A stretch of DNA of 64,000 nucleotides, from positions 248,001-312,000 of the forward strand of contig JAHJHR010000017.1 of assembly GCA_018823745.1 (NCBI GenBank), in the 5' to 3' direction. A program made the position numbers and the translations under genes. Each line of letters starts with the position of its first letter. Positions within the stretch are counted from its first letter, which is position 1. Shown here piece by piece: positions 16,713 through 25,357 of the stretch. Source of the DNA: Alphaproteobacteria bacterium (lineage in GTDB: Bacteria > Pseudomonadota > Alphaproteobacteria > Oceanibaculales > Oceanibaculaceae). Under the pieces are notes generated by a model. It did not search any database. It worked only from the letters and a program-made list of their open reading frames with translations, and had not been told where the DNA came from.

Positions 16713-18446
16713 ATGACCAAGAATTCCGCGCTCGACCAGATCCATCTGCAGATCATGTGGAACCGCCTGCTCTCGGTTGTCGAGGAACAGGCGCAGGCAC
16801 TGATCCGCACCGCCTTCTCCACCTCCGTGCGCGAGGCCGGCGACCTGTCCGCCGGCGTGTTCGACGCGCGCGGGCGCATGCTGGCCCAGGCGGTTACCGG
16901 CACGCCCGGCCATGTGAACGCGATGGCGGCCTCGGTCGGGTTCTTCCTGGAGCGGTTCCCGGCGGAAACGATGGAGGAAGGTGACGTCTACGTCACCAAT
17001 GATCCCTGGCTCGGCACCGGCCATCTGCACGACTTCACCGTCGTCACCCCGACCTTCAAGGACGGCAAGTTCGTCGCCCTGTTCGCCTCGACCAGCCATG
17101 TCGTCGATGTCGGCGGGCGCGGCTTCGGCGCCGATGGGCGGCAGGTCTATGAGGAAGGCATCAACATCCCGATCATGGCGCTGGCCAAGCGCGGCGTGAT
17201 GAATGAATCGCTGCTGCACATCGTGCGGGTGAATGTGCGCGAGCCGGTACAGGTCGAGGGTGATCTCTATTCGCTGGCCGCCTGCAACGAGACCGGCAGC
17301 CGCCGTCTGGTCGACATGATGCGCGAGTTCAACCTGGACAGCATCGACCCGCTGGGCGAGCACATCATCGAGAACAGCCGGGCGGCCATGCTGGCGGAAA
17401 TCCGCGCGCTGAAGCCCGGCACCTACAAGAACGCCATGCGCATCGACGGCTATGACAAGCCGATCGACATCGTCGCCACCATGACCATATCCGAGGACGG
17501 CATCGACGTCGATTTCGACGGCACCTCCCCGGTTTCCACCTATGGCATCAACGTGCCGCTGACCTATACCCAGGCCTATGCCAGCTTCGGCGTGCGCTGC
17601 ATCATCGGCGGCAAGGTGCCGAACAATGCCGGCTCGCTGGCACCGGTGCGGGTGACAGCCACGGAAGGCTCGATCCTGAACGCGCCGCATCCCTGTGCCG
17701 TCGCCGCCCGCCATGCCGTCGGCCAGATGCTGCCCGATGTCGTGCTGGGATGCCTGGAGCAGGTGATTGGCGAAGTGCCGGCCGAGGGCACGTCGTGCCT
17801 GTGGAACCCGATGCTGCTGGGCGGGCATGGCCTCGTCGGCGATGCCGATTACGGCAAGGCCACGCCGTTTGCCGTGAACCTGTTCCATACCGGCGGCACC
17901 GGCGCCCGGCCGACCAAGGACGGCTTGTCGGCCACCGCCTTCCCGTCCGGCGTGCGCAACACCCCGGTGGAGATCAATGAGACGGTCGCCCCGCTGGTCA
18001 TCTGGAAGAAGGAATACCGCACCGATTCCGGCGGTGCCGGTCGCTATCGCGGCGGCACCGGCCAAGTCATGGTCATCAGCCATGCCGAGGGTGCGCCCTT
18101 CGCGATTTCCTCGATGTTCGACCGCATGATCCACCCGCCGCGCGGCCGCAAAGGCGGCGGCGAAGGCCAGGTCGGCAAGATGTATCAGCGCGACACCGGC
18201 CTCGGCATGAAGCCGAAAGGCCGGCAGCCGATTCCCGCCGGCGAAACTCTGATTCTGGAAATGCCGGGTGGTGGTGGCTTCGGCCGCGCCCATGACCGGC
18301 CGGCGGAGGAAGTCGCGGCCGATGTTCTGGCCGGCTTCGTCTCGCGCGAGGCGGCGGAACGCGATTATGGCGTGGTGCTGAACGATAATGACAGCGTCGA
18401 CGAGGCCGCGACCCGGCAGCGCCGGGCGCAGGTGGCAGCGGAGTAA
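16713..18446 (+). CDS. hyuB: Hydantoinase/oxoprolinase B subunit (HyuB)
   Basis: A 577-residue partner of HyuA. Typical segments are the N-terminal QIMWNRLLSVVEEQAQALIR, the VTNDPWLGTGHLHDF loop, GTSPVSTYGINVPLTYTQAY in the middle and the glycine-rich GGGGFGRAHDRPAEEV near the end, followed by GFVSREAAERDYGVVL. Full family length, with a strong AGGAAGGA ribosome site. Same operon as hyuA. Convergent with the thioesterase gene, only 2 bases apart, so no separate terminator fits between them. Confidence 0.88.
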   Translation: MTKNSALDQIHLQIMWNRLLSVVEEQAQALIRTAFSTSVREAGDLSAGVFDARGRMLAQAVTGTPGHVNAMAASVGFFLERFPAETMEEGDVYVTNDPWLGTGHLHDFTVVTPTFKDGKFVALFASTSHVVDVGGRGFGADGRQVYEEGINIPIMALAKRGVMNESLLHIVRVNVREPVQVEGDLYSLAACNETGSRRLVDMMREFNLDSIDPLGEHIIENSRAAMLAEIRALKPGTYKNAMRIDGYDKPIDIVATMTISEDGIDVDFDGTSPVSTYGINVPLTYTQAYASFGVRCIIGGKVPNNAGSLAPVRVTATEGSILNAPHPCAVAARHAVGQMLPDVVLGCLEQVIGEVPAEGTSCLWNPMLLGGHGLVGDADYGKATPFAVNLFHTGGTGARPTKDGLSATAFPSGVRNTPVEINETVAPLVIWKKEYRTDSGGAGRYRGGTGQVMVISHAEGAPFAISSMFDRMIHPPRGRKGGGEGQVGKMYQRDTGLGMKPKGRQPIPAGETLILEMPGGGGFGRAHDRPAEEVAADVLAGFVSREAAERDYGVVLNDNDSVDEAATRQRRAQVAAE

Positions 18447-18448
18447 GC

Positions 18449-18856
18449 CTACAGCGTCGAGTAGGTGGCGCGGCCGATGGCGACCAGCACGCCGGCCTCG
18501 TTGAACACATCGACATCAGCGATGCCGACACTCTTGCCGTTGCGCCGCACCTTGGCGACGGCAATGAGGTCGGTGTTCATCGCCGGGCGCAGATAGTCGA
18601 CCCGGAAATTCACCGTCGGCAACGGCTTGCCGACCAGATAGGCCAGCGCGAAATCGCCGACCGTGTCTATCACGGCGGCAATCGGCCCGCCATGCCATTG
18701 CCCGCCTTCCGGTTCGCGCTGCAATTCCGGGCGCATCGGCGCGCGCACCTTCAGCTCCTGCGTCGCGGTATCCAGCGAGATCACCTGCAATTGCAGGAAG
18801 GCGATGAAGGGCGAGCCATCGAAGATCGCCTGGATATCGGTTTCATTCATCGTCAT
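18449..18856 (-). CDS. PaaI-type hotdog-fold thioesterase
   Basis: A 135-residue cytosolic acyl-CoA thioesterase of the PaaI/YdiI group. GGQWHGGPIAAVIDTVGDFA (about 65-84) is the hotdog helix containing the His-Gly-Gly and catalytic Asp-like positions, and VNFRVDYLRPA is the conserved strand after it. It hydrolyses small acyl-CoAs, often to rescue stalled CoA. Its start overlaps the dadA stop by ATGA, making it the third gene of ridA-dadA-thioesterase. Confidence 0.8.
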   Translation of the reverse strand: MTMNETDIQAIFDGSPFIAFLQLQVISLDTATQELKVRAPMRPELQREPEGGQWHGGPIAAVIDTVGDFALAYLVGKPLPTVNFRVDYLRPAMNTDLIAVAKVRRNGKSVGIADVDVFNEAGVLVAIGRATYSTL

Positions 18857-20100
18857 GCGCTGAGCCTCATGCCAGCCAGATCCAGCGCGCCCGGCTTGCC
18901 GGCCACCAGATCGGCGGTGATCCGCGCCGAACCCGGCGCCATGGTCCAGCCGATATGGCCGTGACCGGTGTTGAAGAACATGTTGGTGTAACGCCCGGTG
19001 CCAAAGATTGGCGTGCCTTCCGGCGTCATCGGGCGCAGGCCGGCCCAGTAATTGGGCTGCCCATAATCCGCGCCATCGGGATAGATATCCTTGATCGCGG
19101 CCAGCATATGGGTGAAATCGGCAGGCGTATGGCTCTTGTCGAAGCCGGCGAATTCGGCGGTGGCGGTCACGCGCATCCGGTCACCGAACCGGGCATAGGC
19201 GACGAGGTTATCCTCATCCACCCCGCCCACGGTCGGCGGGTTGTTGCGCCCGCCAATCGGCATGGTGACGGAATAGCCCTTGATCGGATAGATCGGCAGG
19301 CGGACGCCCAGCTGCTTCGACAGTGCCGGCCCGAACACGCCCAGCGAGAAGATGAAGGCATCGGCCTCGATCCGGCCGGTCGCCGTCTGGACCGCGACGA
19401 CCTTGTCGCCCGCCAGCTCGAAGCCCTTGATCTCGGTGTTGAACTGGAACTTCACGCCCTTATCGGCGCAATAGGCAGCCAGGTTGCGGGTGAAGACGCG
19501 GGCATCGCCGCTTTCGTCGGACGGGCAATAGACCGCACCGGCGAATTTATGCTTCACCGGCTCCAGCGCGGGATCGATCTTCGCCGCCTCATCCGGGGTG
19601 ATGGCGCGCAGTTCCAGCCCCTCTTCCGAAAGGATGCGGGTATTGGCGCTGCCGCGCGCGAAGCTGGCCTCGCTGCGATACAGATACAAAAGCCCACCGG
19701 TGACGCCGTGGAAGGAGACACCCGTTTCGGCAGCGATACGATGTAACTGCTCCTGGGAATACATGCACAGCCGGACCTTGCGCTTGGTGTTGATGCGCGT
19801 CTTCTCGGCGGTGCAGTTCTGCAGGAATTTCAGCGACCACAGCCACAGATTGGGGTCCAGGCTGGGCTTGAAACGCAGCGCCTGACCTTCCTGAAACAGC
19901 GATTTTAACAGGATTTTCGGCGCCTTGGGCGAGGCCCAGGTATAGGCATGGCCGGGGGAGAACAGGCCGGCATTGGCGAAGCTGGTTTCCGATGCGGCCT
20001 CAGCCAGACGGTCGATAACCGTGACCTCATGGCCGTCCTTCATCAATTCATAGGCGGTCGTCACACCAATGACGCCCGCACCCAGCACCGCTATACGCAT
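18853..20100 (-). CDS. dadA: D-amino acid dehydrogenase (FAD-dependent, DadA-type)
   Basis: A 415-residue FAD enzyme that oxidises D-amino acids to 2-imino acids, passing electrons to the respiratory chain. The N-terminus is a Rossmann FAD site, VLGAGVIGVTTAYELMKDGH, then ETSFANAGLFSPGHAYTWAS, a DadA hallmark. The C-terminal GLRPMTPEGTPIFG and GHGHIGWTM close the FAD-binding half. The frame extends 44 codons upstream, but the ATG at 20098-20100 (complement) begins the Rossmann strand and follows a GGGGAGG ribosome site. Sits 28 bases after ridA, whose product removes the imine it makes, a functional pair. Confidence 0.85.
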   Translation of the reverse strand: MRIAVLGAGVIGVTTAYELMKDGHEVTVIDRLAEAASETSFANAGLFSPGHAYTWASPKAPKILLKSLFQEGQALRFKPSLDPNLWLWSLKFLQNCTAEKTRINTKRKVRLCMYSQEQLHRIAAETGVSFHGVTGGLLYLYRSEASFARGSANTRILSEEGLELRAITPDEAAKIDPALEPVKHKFAGAVYCPSDESGDARVFTRNLAAYCADKGVKFQFNTEIKGFELAGDKVVAVQTATGRIEADAFIFSLGVFGPALSKQLGVRLPIYPIKGYSVTMPIGGRNNPPTVGGVDEDNLVAYARFGDRMRVTATAEFAGFDKSHTPADFTHMLAAIKDIYPDGADYGQPNYWAGLRPMTPEGTPIFGTGRYTNMFFNTGHGHIGWTMAPGSARITADLVAGKPGALDLAGMRLSA

Positions 20101-20128
20101 GGCCTGCCCCCTCCCCTGACCAACAGCT

Positions 20129-20479
20129 TTAGATCGCTGCGATAATGCCGATTTCGACCGTGAACTGCGGCGCCGCCAGCTTGGATTCAACGCAGGCGCG
20201 GCCCGGGGTGTTACCGGCCGAGACCCAGGCATCCCACACGCCGTTCATGGCAGCGAAATCGGCCATGTCGGCAAGCCAGATCGTGGCCGAGAGCAGCTTG
20301 GTCTTGTCGGAACCGGCCTGGGCCAGCAGGGCGTCGATCCGGTCGAGGATGTTCTTGGTCTGCTCGGCCGCGCTCGTGCCCGGTGCGTCGATGGCAACCT
20401 GGCCGGCGAGATAGACGGTGTTGCCGTGAATCACGGCCTGGCTCATGCGGGGGCCAACGTCGATGCGTTTGATGGACAT
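20129..20479 (-). CDS. RidA-family imine/enamine deaminase
   Basis: A 116-residue YjgF/YER057c/UK114 protein that hydrolyses reactive 2-iminoacids to keto acids and ammonia. Visible are NTVYLAGQVAIDAPG near the start, the TIWLADMADFAAMN helix and the PGRACVESKL segment with the Arg (about 98) that binds the carboxylate in active RidA proteins. First gene of the minus-strand unit with dadA and a thioesterase, and divergent from the GntR gene through a 127-base promoter region. Confidence 0.85.
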   Translation of the reverse strand: MSIKRIDVGPRMSQAVIHGNTVYLAGQVAIDAPGTSAAEQTKNILDRIDALLAQAGSDKTKLLSATIWLADMADFAAMNGVWDAWVSAGNTPGRACVESKLAAPQFTVEIGIIAAI

Positions 20480-20510
20480 GTCATCTCCTAAAGTTTTCGG
20501 GAAGCTGATA

Positions 20511-20537
20511 GGATACTATGAATACACAAGTGTATCC
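20511..20537. promoter_or_regulatory. Probable GntR operator in the ridA/gntR divergent promoter
   Basis: Nested palindromes lie here: ATACAC-AA-GTGTAT at 20522-20535 and the outer pair GGATAC (20511-20516) / GTATCC (20532-20537). Read on the minus strand, 20528-20537 is GGATACACTT, which occurs again at 24478-24487 in front of the TRAP and racemase genes. The place between a GntR gene and the operon it faces supports autoregulation and control of ridA-dadA. Binding is not shown. Confidence 0.55.
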
Positions 20538-20606
20538 ACACTGGGATTGTTGATCGTCGATATTACGCCATTTATAGAACGGCTCCGAACACGGAGAAGA
20601 TACAGG

Positions 20607-21332
20607 ATGCGTAACGGAGTGCCGCCGCAAGGCGAAAGCGAACAGAAGGCGCAGCGGGTCAGCCGCGCCGCAGACAGTGTCGACCGTGTCTATGGCGAGA
20701 TTAAAGCGCTGGCGGTCGAATACCGCTTCCGCCCCGGCCAGAAGGTCAACGAGGTTGAACTGGCCGACCGCATGGGCGTCAGCCGCACCCCGGTGCGCGA
20801 GGCGCTGAACCGGCTGGTCCGCGACGGCTTCATGACCTTCGTACCCAATAAGGGCTTCTATGCCCGCGAAATCTCCCCCGATACGGTGCGCGACCTGTAT
20901 GAGCTGCGTGCCGCCATCGAGCATTCCGCCTTCCGGCTGGCCTGCCAGCGCGGCAGCGATGCGGAGATCGAGGCCGCCGCGCGGATCTGGGAAAAAGCCG
21001 TGACGCGCAAGCGGGCCGGGCTGCTCCAGGACATGTCGGAAGCCGACGAGGCCTTCCATCTGGCGATTGCCCGGCTGTCGCAGAATGTCCAGATCGTCGA
21101 TGCGCTGGAGCGTCTGAACGCCCGCATCCGCTTCTTCCGGCGCACCGACATGGAAACCACTATGCGGCGCACGGAAACCTTCGGCGAGCATGAGCGGATC
21201 ATCGACCATCTGCGCCGCCGGGACCCGGCCGGGGCCGACATTTTGCAGCAGCATGTCAGCCTCAGCTCGGCCCATGCGATCATCGTCACGAAGGAAGTGA
21301 TCGCCCGTATCTTCCTCGGCCCCTCGGCCTAG
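20607..21332 (+). CDS. GntR-family (FadR/FCD subfamily) transcriptional regulator
   Basis: A 241-residue DNA-binding protein. The winged helix is at about 25-88 with the recognition segment ELADRMGVSRTPVREALNRL, and an all-helical FCD ligand domain at about 90-230 with the metal-type residues in EADEAFHLAIARLS, HERIIDHL and HVSLSSAH. FCD regulators commonly sense organic acids or amino acids and repress neighbouring catabolic and TRAP genes. The frame is open 54 codons upstream across the promoter, but ATG 20607 is the first start that leaves a promoter. Convergent with dctM. Likely regulator of both flanking operons. Confidence 0.85.
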   Translation: MRNGVPPQGESEQKAQRVSRAADSVDRVYGEIKALAVEYRFRPGQKVNEVELADRMGVSRTPVREALNRLVRDGFMTFVPNKGFYAREISPDTVRDLYELRAAIEHSAFRLACQRGSDAEIEAAARIWEKAVTRKRAGLLQDMSEADEAFHLAIARLSQNVQIVDALERLNARIRFFRRTDMETTMRRTETFGEHERIIDHLRRRDPAGADILQQHVSLSSAHAIIVTKEVIARIFLGPSA

Positions 21333-21342
21333 CACGCGACAC

Positions 21343-21369
21343 GCGACAAGGGGAATTGCCCCTTGTCGC
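21343..21369. terminator. Bidirectional hairpin terminator between gntR and dctM
   Basis: A perfect 11-base stem, GCGACAAGGGG / CCCCTTGTCGC, with a 5-base loop lies between the convergent stops. There is no clear T-run on either side, so its efficiency as an intrinsic terminator is uncertain. Confidence 0.6.
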
Positions 21370-21380
21370 ACGTCTGAGGG

Positions 21381-22703
21381 TTATTGCAGGAAGAACGCCG
21401 GCAGCCACAGCGCCGTGGCCGGCCAGAAATACACCACAATGCCGGTGATCACCTGGCAGATCACGAAGGGCACGACGCCCTTGTACATCTCCACCGTCGT
21501 GAAATCCTTCGGCGCTATACCCCGAAGATAGAAGATCGACGGTGCCATCGGCGGCGTCAGATAGCTGGTCTGGATCATGATGATGACCAGGATGCCGAAC
21601 CACAGCGGGTCGATGCCGGCCGGGGCCAGGAAGGGCATGAACAGCGGGATGCAGATCAGCACCACCGACACCCAGTCGAGCAGCGCGCCCATCACGAAGA
21701 CGATGCCCAGGAACAGCAGCAGCAGCCCGGTCGGCCCGAGATCCAGTGCCCGCACCATATCATTCACCAGCTGGCCGCCGCCCTGAAGGCGGAACACGCT
21801 GGTGAACATCGTGCCGCCGACGACGATCAGCATGATCATCGAGGTGATGACGATGGTTTTCACGGCCGCCTGCCAGGTGCCCTTCCAGCTGAAATCACCA
21901 TAGAAGATCGTCAGCAGCACCGCACCGGCGGCACCGACAGCCGCCGCCTCGCTGACCGCGGCGATGCCCATCAGGATTGAGCCGACCACGGAAGTCACGA
22001 GAATGGCCGGCGGAATGATCGCCTTCACCGTGATCCACAGCTTCGTGGAAAGCGGAATGTCGAATTCGGCGGGATCGACCTTCGGCGCGGCGCTCGGCTT
22101 CAGGATGCAGTAGACCAGGATATAGCCAAAAAACAGCGTCACCATGATCAGCGCCGGAATCAGCGTACCGGCCAGCATGTCGCCGACCGGCATCTGGGCG
22201 ACCGAGGCATAGATGATGACGACGATGGAGGGCGGGATCATGGTGCCCAGCGACCCGCCGGCGCAGATCGTGCCGGAGATCAGACCCTTGTCGTATTTAT
22301 TGGCGACCATGGCCGGAATCGCCAGCAGGCCGACCATCACCTCCACAGCACCGACAATGCCGGTACCGGCGGCGAAGATCGCGCACATTGCCATGGTGGC
22401 CAGCGCCAGCCCGCCCGGCAAGCGGCCGAGCCAGAGCTTCATCGCATTGAAGACGCGGCCGCCAATGCCGGAATTCTCCAGCACGGCACCCATGAAGATG
22501 AACAACGGTACAGCGGCCAGGGCGTTGTTCGCCGCCACCGATCCGATGAAGCGATAGAGCTGCAGGCCGGCCAGCTCGGCGCCAAAAAACGGAATGGAAA
22601 AGCCGATCGCGACAACGATCAGGCTCAGCGAAACCGGCATGCCGACGAAAATCATCGTCAGCGCCGCTGGAAACATCCAGGCAGCGAGGGGAAGCGTGGA
22701 CAT
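21381..22703 (-). CDS. dctM: TRAP transporter large permease (DctM)
   Basis: A 440-residue inner-membrane protein with about 12 helices, the ion-coupled translocation subunit of a tripartite ATP-independent transporter. Typical DctM segments are MIPPSIVVIIYASVAQMPVG, FAAGTGIVGAVEVMVGLLA and LLDWVSVVLICIPLFMPFL. It uses a sodium or proton gradient to import the ligand delivered by DctP. Third gene of dctP-dctQ-dctM, 10 bases after dctQ. Ligand unknown, likely an organic acid or amino acid derivative. Confidence 0.88.
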   Translation of the reverse strand: MSTLPLAAWMFPAALTMIFVGMPVSLSLIVVAIGFSIPFFGAELAGLQLYRFIGSVAANNALAAVPLFIFMGAVLENSGIGGRVFNAMKLWLGRLPGGLALATMAMCAIFAAGTGIVGAVEVMVGLLAIPAMVANKYDKGLISGTICAGGSLGTMIPPSIVVIIYASVAQMPVGDMLAGTLIPALIMVTLFFGYILVYCILKPSAAPKVDPAEFDIPLSTKLWITVKAIIPPAILVTSVVGSILMGIAAVSEAAAVGAAGAVLLTIFYGDFSWKGTWQAAVKTIVITSMIMLIVVGGTMFTSVFRLQGGGQLVNDMVRALDLGPTGLLLLFLGIVFVMGALLDWVSVVLICIPLFMPFLAPAGIDPLWFGILVIIMIQTSYLTPPMAPSIFYLRGIAPKDFTTVEMYKGVVPFVICQVITGIVVYFWPATALWLPAFFLQ

Positions 22704-22713
22704 GACGATATCC

Positions 22714-23202
22714 CTAATACTGCGTGGTGTTTTCGGCCGGCGCGAAGATTCGCGCCAGGACCTGAAGCCAGAGAGCCGTCAGGCCAATGGCGAGAACGAA
22801 GCGGAACGGCCAGATTTTCGGCTGCCAGGGGCTCACCGTCTCAACCTCACCGGTGGCCCAGGATTTGAAGAATTCCGACCAGCCGGCATAGGTCAGCAGG
22901 CTGATGGCCGGCAGGATCAGCAGCAGGTAAACCACGATCTCCATCGCCCGGAAGACCTTTTCCGGTATGGCCTTCGAGAAGATGTCGACAGAGACATGCT
23001 GGTTCAGCCGCAACGTCAGCGCCGCAGCGAACACGAAGATCGCGCCATTCAGCATATAGGCGACGTCAAAGGCCCAGACCGTCGGCGCGTGGAGAACATA
23101 GCGGGAGGTAACTTCGAAAACGATAACCAGAATCAGCGCAAGGGAGGCAAGCGCAGCCACGGCGCCAAACACGCCGGAGATACGCCCGATAATATACGTC
23201 AT
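22714..23202 (-). CDS. dctQ: TRAP transporter small permease (DctQ)
   Basis: A 162-residue inner-membrane protein with four helices (about 10-32, 48-66, 88-110, 132-152). The LNQHVSVDIFSKAIPEKVF loop matches the family's R-x-x-H-V-x-V-D signature in relaxed form. It partners DctM as a scaffold. It lies after a strong hairpin that separates it from dctP, which would favour more receptor than permease. Confidence 0.82.
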   Translation of the reverse strand: MTYIIGRISGVFGAVAALASLALILVIVFEVTSRYVLHAPTVWAFDVAYMLNGAIFVFAAALTLRLNQHVSVDIFSKAIPEKVFRAMEIVVYLLLILPAISLLTYAGWSEFFKSWATGEVETVSPWQPKIWPFRFVLAIGLTALWLQVLARIFAPAENTTQY

Positions 23203-23265
23203 GGCAGGCCCAATCGTGTTGAGAAAGACAACGATGCGTAAAGCGCGTCCTCCCGCACGCCCTTT

Positions 23266-23295
23266 GGGCGACGACCCTTTTCAGGGTCGCCGCCC
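23266..23295 (-). promoter_or_regulatory. Hairpin between dctP and dctQ
   Basis: GGGCGACGACCCT / AGGGTCGCCGCCC pair at 12 of 13 positions around a 4-base loop. It is in the transcribed gap downstream of dctP. In receptor-permease operons such hairpins protect the upstream message or partly terminate, raising receptor output. No T-run follows on the minus strand, so stabilisation is more likely than termination. Confidence 0.55.
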
Positions 23296-23303
23296 GGGCA
23301 TCG

Positions 23304-24395
23304 TCAATCCACCGCTCGGTAGGCGGCGTTCTTGATCCAGTTATCGTAGAACCCGTAATAGGAATCGCTGACCCGCTTCATCCAGGGATTGCCCTTGGCT
23401 TCCTGCTCGGCGGCCCGCTTCATCGCCCAGGACCGGCCCGCTTCGCGGATATCGGTCGTCAGTGACGGCTCCGGCGTGATGAACTCCGCCTTGCTGTTGC
23501 GCATGATTTCCATGCCCTTCATGTCCTCGACCGTCCAGGCGAACAGCGTCTCGGTGGTGGCAATGCGTGCCGCCGCCTCGATCTGGATCTTCAGATCATT
23601 GGGGATGGCATCCCACTTCGCCGCCGGCATGATCAGCTCGAACATGAAGGCATTGGTGTGCGGCCCCGGCATGATGATGTAGGGGGCGGCATTCTGCAGA
23701 CCGGTCTTCGCATTCTCGGCCGGACCGGACCATTCGACGACGTCGACGCCCTTGCGTTCCAGCATGGTGTAGACTTCGCCGCCGGCAACCGTGGTGGCGG
23801 AAGCGCCGAAATATTCGTTCAGGATCTGCGCCCAGGCGCCTGCTGCACGGAATTTCAGGCCCTTCAGATCCGCTGCGGTGCGGATCTTCACATGAGAATG
23901 CCAGATTTCCGCCGGCCCGATGCTGAGCGGGATGGAATGCATCTTCATGGTTGCCCGGCGATGCTCGGCCAGCAGAGCCGCGCCGCCGCCATTATACAGC
24001 CAGTGCAGCATCATTTCCGGCGGCATGCCGCCCGGATGACCGCCGTAGAAGCTGTTCACCGGGTCACGGTTGACGATGTAGAGCGGCGTCAGGTGACCGG
24101 CATCAGCGATGCCATCCTCGACGGCCTTGTAGGCTTCCAGCGGCGGGGCCAGAACGCCGCCTGGGAAGGGCGTGAACTCAGCCTTGCCACCGGTCATGCT
24201 CTTCAGGCGCTCGACGAACGGGGTCGTCGTCAGCGTGTAGAACATCGACGTGTCGCCAGCGAACTGGGTCATGCGGAACTTGACGCTCTGCTGTGCCAGC
24301 GCGGCGGGCGAACCGGCGACAACGCCAGCGCCGGCAACACCGGCGACGGCGGCGCCAGTGCCGACATGTTTCAGGAAATTTCTGCGGCTTGTCAT
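23304..24395 (-). CDS. dctP: TRAP transporter solute receptor (DctP family)
   Basis: A 363-residue periplasmic receptor. The N-terminus has a twin-arginine signal, SRRNFLK (residues 3-9), an Ala/Gly-rich core and an ALA-QQS cleavage site near 33, so it is likely exported folded by Tat. Later segments, GLKFRAAGAWAQILNEYFGA and DVVEWSGPAENAKTGL, resemble the lactate/mannitol/chloroaromatic-type TRAP receptors, where the central Arg (about 200) binds a carboxylate. The frame is open far upstream but ATG 24393-24395 (complement) has GAGGAG before it. Divergent from the racemase gene with the shared operator. Confidence 0.87.
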   Translation of the reverse strand: MTSRRNFLKHVGTGAAVAGVAGAGVVAGSPAALAQQSVKFRMTQFAGDTSMFYTLTTTPFVERLKSMTGGKAEFTPFPGGVLAPPLEAYKAVEDGIADAGHLTPLYIVNRDPVNSFYGGHPGGMPPEMMLHWLYNGGGAALLAEHRRATMKMHSIPLSIGPAEIWHSHVKIRTAADLKGLKFRAAGAWAQILNEYFGASATTVAGGEVYTMLERKGVDVVEWSGPAENAKTGLQNAAPYIIMPGPHTNAFMFELIMPAAKWDAIPNDLKIQIEAAARIATTETLFAWTVEDMKGMEIMRNSKAEFITPEPSLTTDIREAGRSWAMKRAAEQEAKGNPWMKRVSDSYYGFYDNWIKNAAYRAVD

Positions 24396-24464
24396 CGTGA
24401 CTGCTCTCCTCTGTACGGTGGCGGTTGGGGCGGTCATTCGACCTTGTGCGGGCTCCACCTCAAC

Positions 24465-24487
24465 TGTATCGTTAACTGGATACACTT
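24465..24487. promoter_or_regulatory. Second copy of the probable GntR operator, dctP/racemase promoter
   Basis: TGTATC (24465-24470), 8 bases containing the palindrome GTTAAC, then GATACA (24479-24484). GGATACACTT at 24478-24487 is identical to the complement of 20528-20537. It sits in the 133-base space between divergent dctP and the racemase gene, where one bound repressor could control import and catabolism together. Confidence 0.5.
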
Positions 24488-24528
24488 CTGCGTCAAATGC
24501 AAAGCGCATTAAAAAGAGGCACCTTCCG

Positions 24529-25353
24529 ATGAATGACGCGATCCTGCCCAGTGATTTGGCAATTGACGAAACTTCGGGCGCTGAATGGACCAATCTGGAG
24601 CATCTGCCTTTCCAGACTGACAGCGGAATCGGCGCCCGCGCGGCGGTCGGCCTGCTGGTTCTGGAAACCGACCAGACCATTGAGGACGAGTTCCGCGCAA
24701 TCTGGCCGCGCGACGGTGTCGCTCTCTATGCCGCCCGCCTGCATAACGACGTGAATATCACGCCGGAAACGCTGATGCTGATGAAGCAGGAGATTCCGCC
24801 GACGGCGAAGCTCCTGCCCTTCATGACCGATTTCAAGGTGATCGCCTTTGCCTGCACCTCCGGCGCGCTGGTCATCGGGGAGGACGCCGTGGCCGAGCTG
24901 ATCCATACGGAAAAACCGGGCGTGAAGGTGACCGATCCGGTGACGGCCGCGCGGGCCGCGATCTCCTCCATGGGCGTGAAGCGGGTCGCCCTGCTGACAC
25001 CCTATCTGAAGGAGATCAACGAGCGGCTGCGTAACAGCCTGATCGACCGCGGCCTCGACATTCCCGTTATGGGCAGCTTCAACGAGGCCGATGACGACAT
25101 CGTCGCCCGGATCACACCCGAGGCCATCCGCGACGCCATCGTGAAGATCGGCTCGCAGCCGGAATGCGATGGCGTCTTCGTTTCCTGCACCTCGCTGCGC
25201 GTCGCCAAGATCGCCGAGGAGGCGGAGGCGCTGATCGGCAAACCGGTCACCTCCTCCAACCACGCGCTGGCCTGGCACATGCTGCGCCTGGCCGGGATCG
25301 ACGATGATATCCCCGGCTTCGGCCAGCTGTTCCGCACGCAGCTGAAGGCCTGA
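24529..25353 (+). CDS. Asp/Glu racemase superfamily enzyme (maleate isomerase / arylmalonate decarboxylase type)
   Basis: A 274-residue two-domain cytosolic enzyme. The two catalytic cysteines expected of cofactor-independent racemases and maleate isomerases are visible: Cys109 in FACTSG and Cys220 in SCTSLR. KVTDPVTAARAAISSMGVKR and VALLTPYLKEINERL match maleate cis-trans isomerases. The frame is open 93 codons upstream, but ATG 24529 follows a GAGG ribosome site and leaves the promoter. It is 4 bases from an ATC-hydrolase gene, so a racemase for the D form of a thiazoline or another cyclic amino acid is a good guess; maleamate pathway use is the alternative. Confidence 0.8.
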   Translation: MNDAILPSDLAIDETSGAEWTNLEHLPFQTDSGIGARAAVGLLVLETDQTIEDEFRAIWPRDGVALYAARLHNDVNITPETLMLMKQEIPPTAKLLPFMTDFKVIAFACTSGALVIGEDAVAELIHTEKPGVKVTDPVTAARAAISSMGVKRVALLTPYLKEINERLRNSLIDRGLDIPVMGSFNEADDDIVARITPEAIRDAIVKIGSQPECDGVFVSCTSLRVAKIAEEAEALIGKPVTSSNHALAWHMLRLAGIDDDIPGFGQLFRTQLKA

Positions 25354-25357
25354 CGCC

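Noticed and set aside
16665..18293. 542-codon minus-strand frame opposite hyuB
   Set aside because: Shadow of the HyuB gene; no motif or start support.
18449..20100. Treating hyuAB and the ridA-dadA unit as one operon
   Set aside because: They are convergent (2 bases between stops), so they cannot be co-transcribed; only functional linkage is possible.
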